Origin: an uncultured Spartobacteria bacterium
Lineage (GTDB): Bacteria > Verrucomicrobiota > Verrucomicrobiia > Chthoniobacterales > UBA6821
Assembly (NCBI GenBank): GCA_903831635.1
Contig: CAIKYN010000352.1
Span: 1-6,007 of the forward strand
Direction: 5' to 3'
Length of the DNA stretch: 6,007 bases
Shown: positions 5,373 through 6,007 of the stretch, piece by piece
How positions within the stretch are numbered: position 1 is the first letter of the stretch
Layout: the number at the start of each line of letters is the position of its first letter
The notes under the pieces: model-generated
Database searches by the model: none
Told to the model about the DNA's origin: nothing
Seen by the model: only the letters and a program-made list of their open reading frames with translations
Program-made: the position numbers and the translations under genes

Positions 5373-5960
5373 ATGAAAATCATTCGTATCCTAGCAGCCA
5401 TCACGATGGCGCTACTAATCAGTGCCTCGCTCGTTCCCAAGGCTCAGGCTTATCCCTATGGTGGATATGGGGGCGGCTATCGAGGTGGGTGGGGAGGATG
5501 CCGCGGCGGTTGGGGTGGCTATGGTGGATGTGGCGGTTGGTATGGCACCGGAATCCCGAATGGCTTGGGCTGGACCATGTTCGGTCTCGGAACAGCAGCT
5601 ACCGCCGCCGCCATTGCCGCACCCGTGTATGCCTCCTATGCACCGGTTTATGCCACGCCCGTCTACGGGACCCCTTATGGAGTCAGCTACGCAGCTCCTT
5701 ATTACCCACCGGTTGCCTCCCAGTCGGTGGTGGTGGAGAAGAAGGTTGTTGAGGAGAAGGTGCAGGCTCCCGCGCCAAGCGGAACTTTAGCCAAGGCACA
5801 GGAGAAGCTTGCGGGACTCGGCTACTACCATGGGCCAGTGGATGGGAATTATGGCCCAGCAACTGCCCAAGCCGTGCAGCAGTTCCAGGCAGATAACAGT
5901 CTGCCGGTCAGTGGGCGGCTCGATCTCAAGACTCTCGCTAGCCTTGGAATCACTCTTTAG
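5373..5960 (+). CDS. Secreted Gly/Tyr-rich protein with C-terminal peptidoglycan-binding domain
   Basis: This 195-residue protein has four visible parts. First is a signal peptide (Lys2, hydrophobic core about 5-20, cleavage likely after AQA at 26). Residues 27-60 are rich in Gly, Tyr and Trp, with two Cys (43 and 53). Residues about 68-112 are Ala/Pro/Tyr-rich with repeated PVY units (84, 91 and 96), followed by a short charged stretch VEKKVVEEKV (121-130). The C-terminus, about 137-195, is a PG_binding_1 domain: AQEKLAGLGYYHGPVDGNYG (142-161), then TAQAVQQFQADNSLPVSGRLD (164-184). Single PG_binding_1 domains usually anchor a protein to peptidoglycan. There is no catalytic domain here, so it is likely structural or adhesive at the wall. 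The ATG at 5373 directly precedes the signal peptide and no Shine-Dalgarno is seen. The gene is complete. No regulatory partner is recognisable. Confidence 0.8.
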   Translation: MKIIRILAAITMALLISASLVPKAQAYPYGGYGGGYRGGWGGCRGGWGGYGGCGGWYGTGIPNGLGWTMFGLGTAATAAAIAAPVYASYAPVYATPVYGTPYGVSYAAPYYPPVASQSVVVEKKVVEEKVQAPAPSGTLAKAQEKLAGLGYYHGPVDGNYGPATAQAVQQFQADNSLPVSGRLDLKTLASLGITL

Positions 5961-6007
5961 GCCAGCGGCACCGACTCGGCGGAAGCAATCCAACTCAGCT
6001 ACCACAA

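Noticed and set aside
5961..6007. Final 47 bases checked for a terminator or new gene
   Set aside because: Only a very short CCGA/TCGG self-complement is visible, with no T-run and no start with a convincing signal before the window ends.

Overview
The window is ordinary bacterial chromosome. It holds a compact glycerol-use operon, glpF-glpK-glpD, followed by three small genes for envelope or membrane proteins. All run on the plus strand. At the left edge the plus-strand genes are divergent from a cut-off cardiolipin synthase gene on the minus strand. Base composition is moderately GC-rich. Signal peptides, a cardiolipin synthase, an FAD-dependent GlpD and secreted wall-binding proteins fit a diderm bacterium. 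Most starts lack a Shine-Dalgarno sequence, and one secreted protein joins a Gly/Tyr-rich region to a peptidoglycan-binding domain. This pattern makes me think of Verrucomicrobiota or a relative, but that is a weak guess from style and no marker gene is present.

Layout. Bases 1-240 (minus) encode the N-terminal 80 residues of a ClsA-type cardiolipin synthase. Bases 241-403 are the divergent spacer, which carries a perfect AAGGAGG that is badly spaced for the next start. Bases 404-1147 are glpF (MIP channel), 1154-2650 glpK (glycerol kinase, 6-nt gap) and 2647-4224 glpD (glycerol-3-phosphate dehydrogenase, 4-nt ATGA overlap). Bases 4225-4316 are a short spacer with an inverted repeat that begins inside the glpD end. 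Bases 4317-4841 encode a secreted NlpC/P60- or CHAP-like protein, and 4860-5282 a small membrane protein resembling the 'small multi-drug export' family. Bases 5283-5372 are a spacer. Bases 5373-5960 encode a secreted Gly/Tyr-rich protein with a C-terminal PG_binding_1 domain. The last 47 bases hold no gene I can support.

How the genes work together. GlpF lets glycerol in, GlpK traps it as sn-glycerol-3-phosphate, and GlpD oxidises that to dihydroxyacetone phosphate while feeding electrons to quinone. ClsA-type cardiolipin synthases release one glycerol per cardiolipin made, so the divergent pair may link lipid remodelling with glycerol recovery. That link is inference. The two secreted proteins and the small membrane protein look like envelope genes and have no evident tie to glycerol.

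I found no mobile element, CRISPR array, RNA gene, toxin-antitoxin or defence module, and no convincing new system. The findings are modest: initiation-signal oddities, a GlpK without the E. coli fructose-1,6-bisphosphate loop, a folded region over the glpD stop codon, and two little-characterised envelope proteins.
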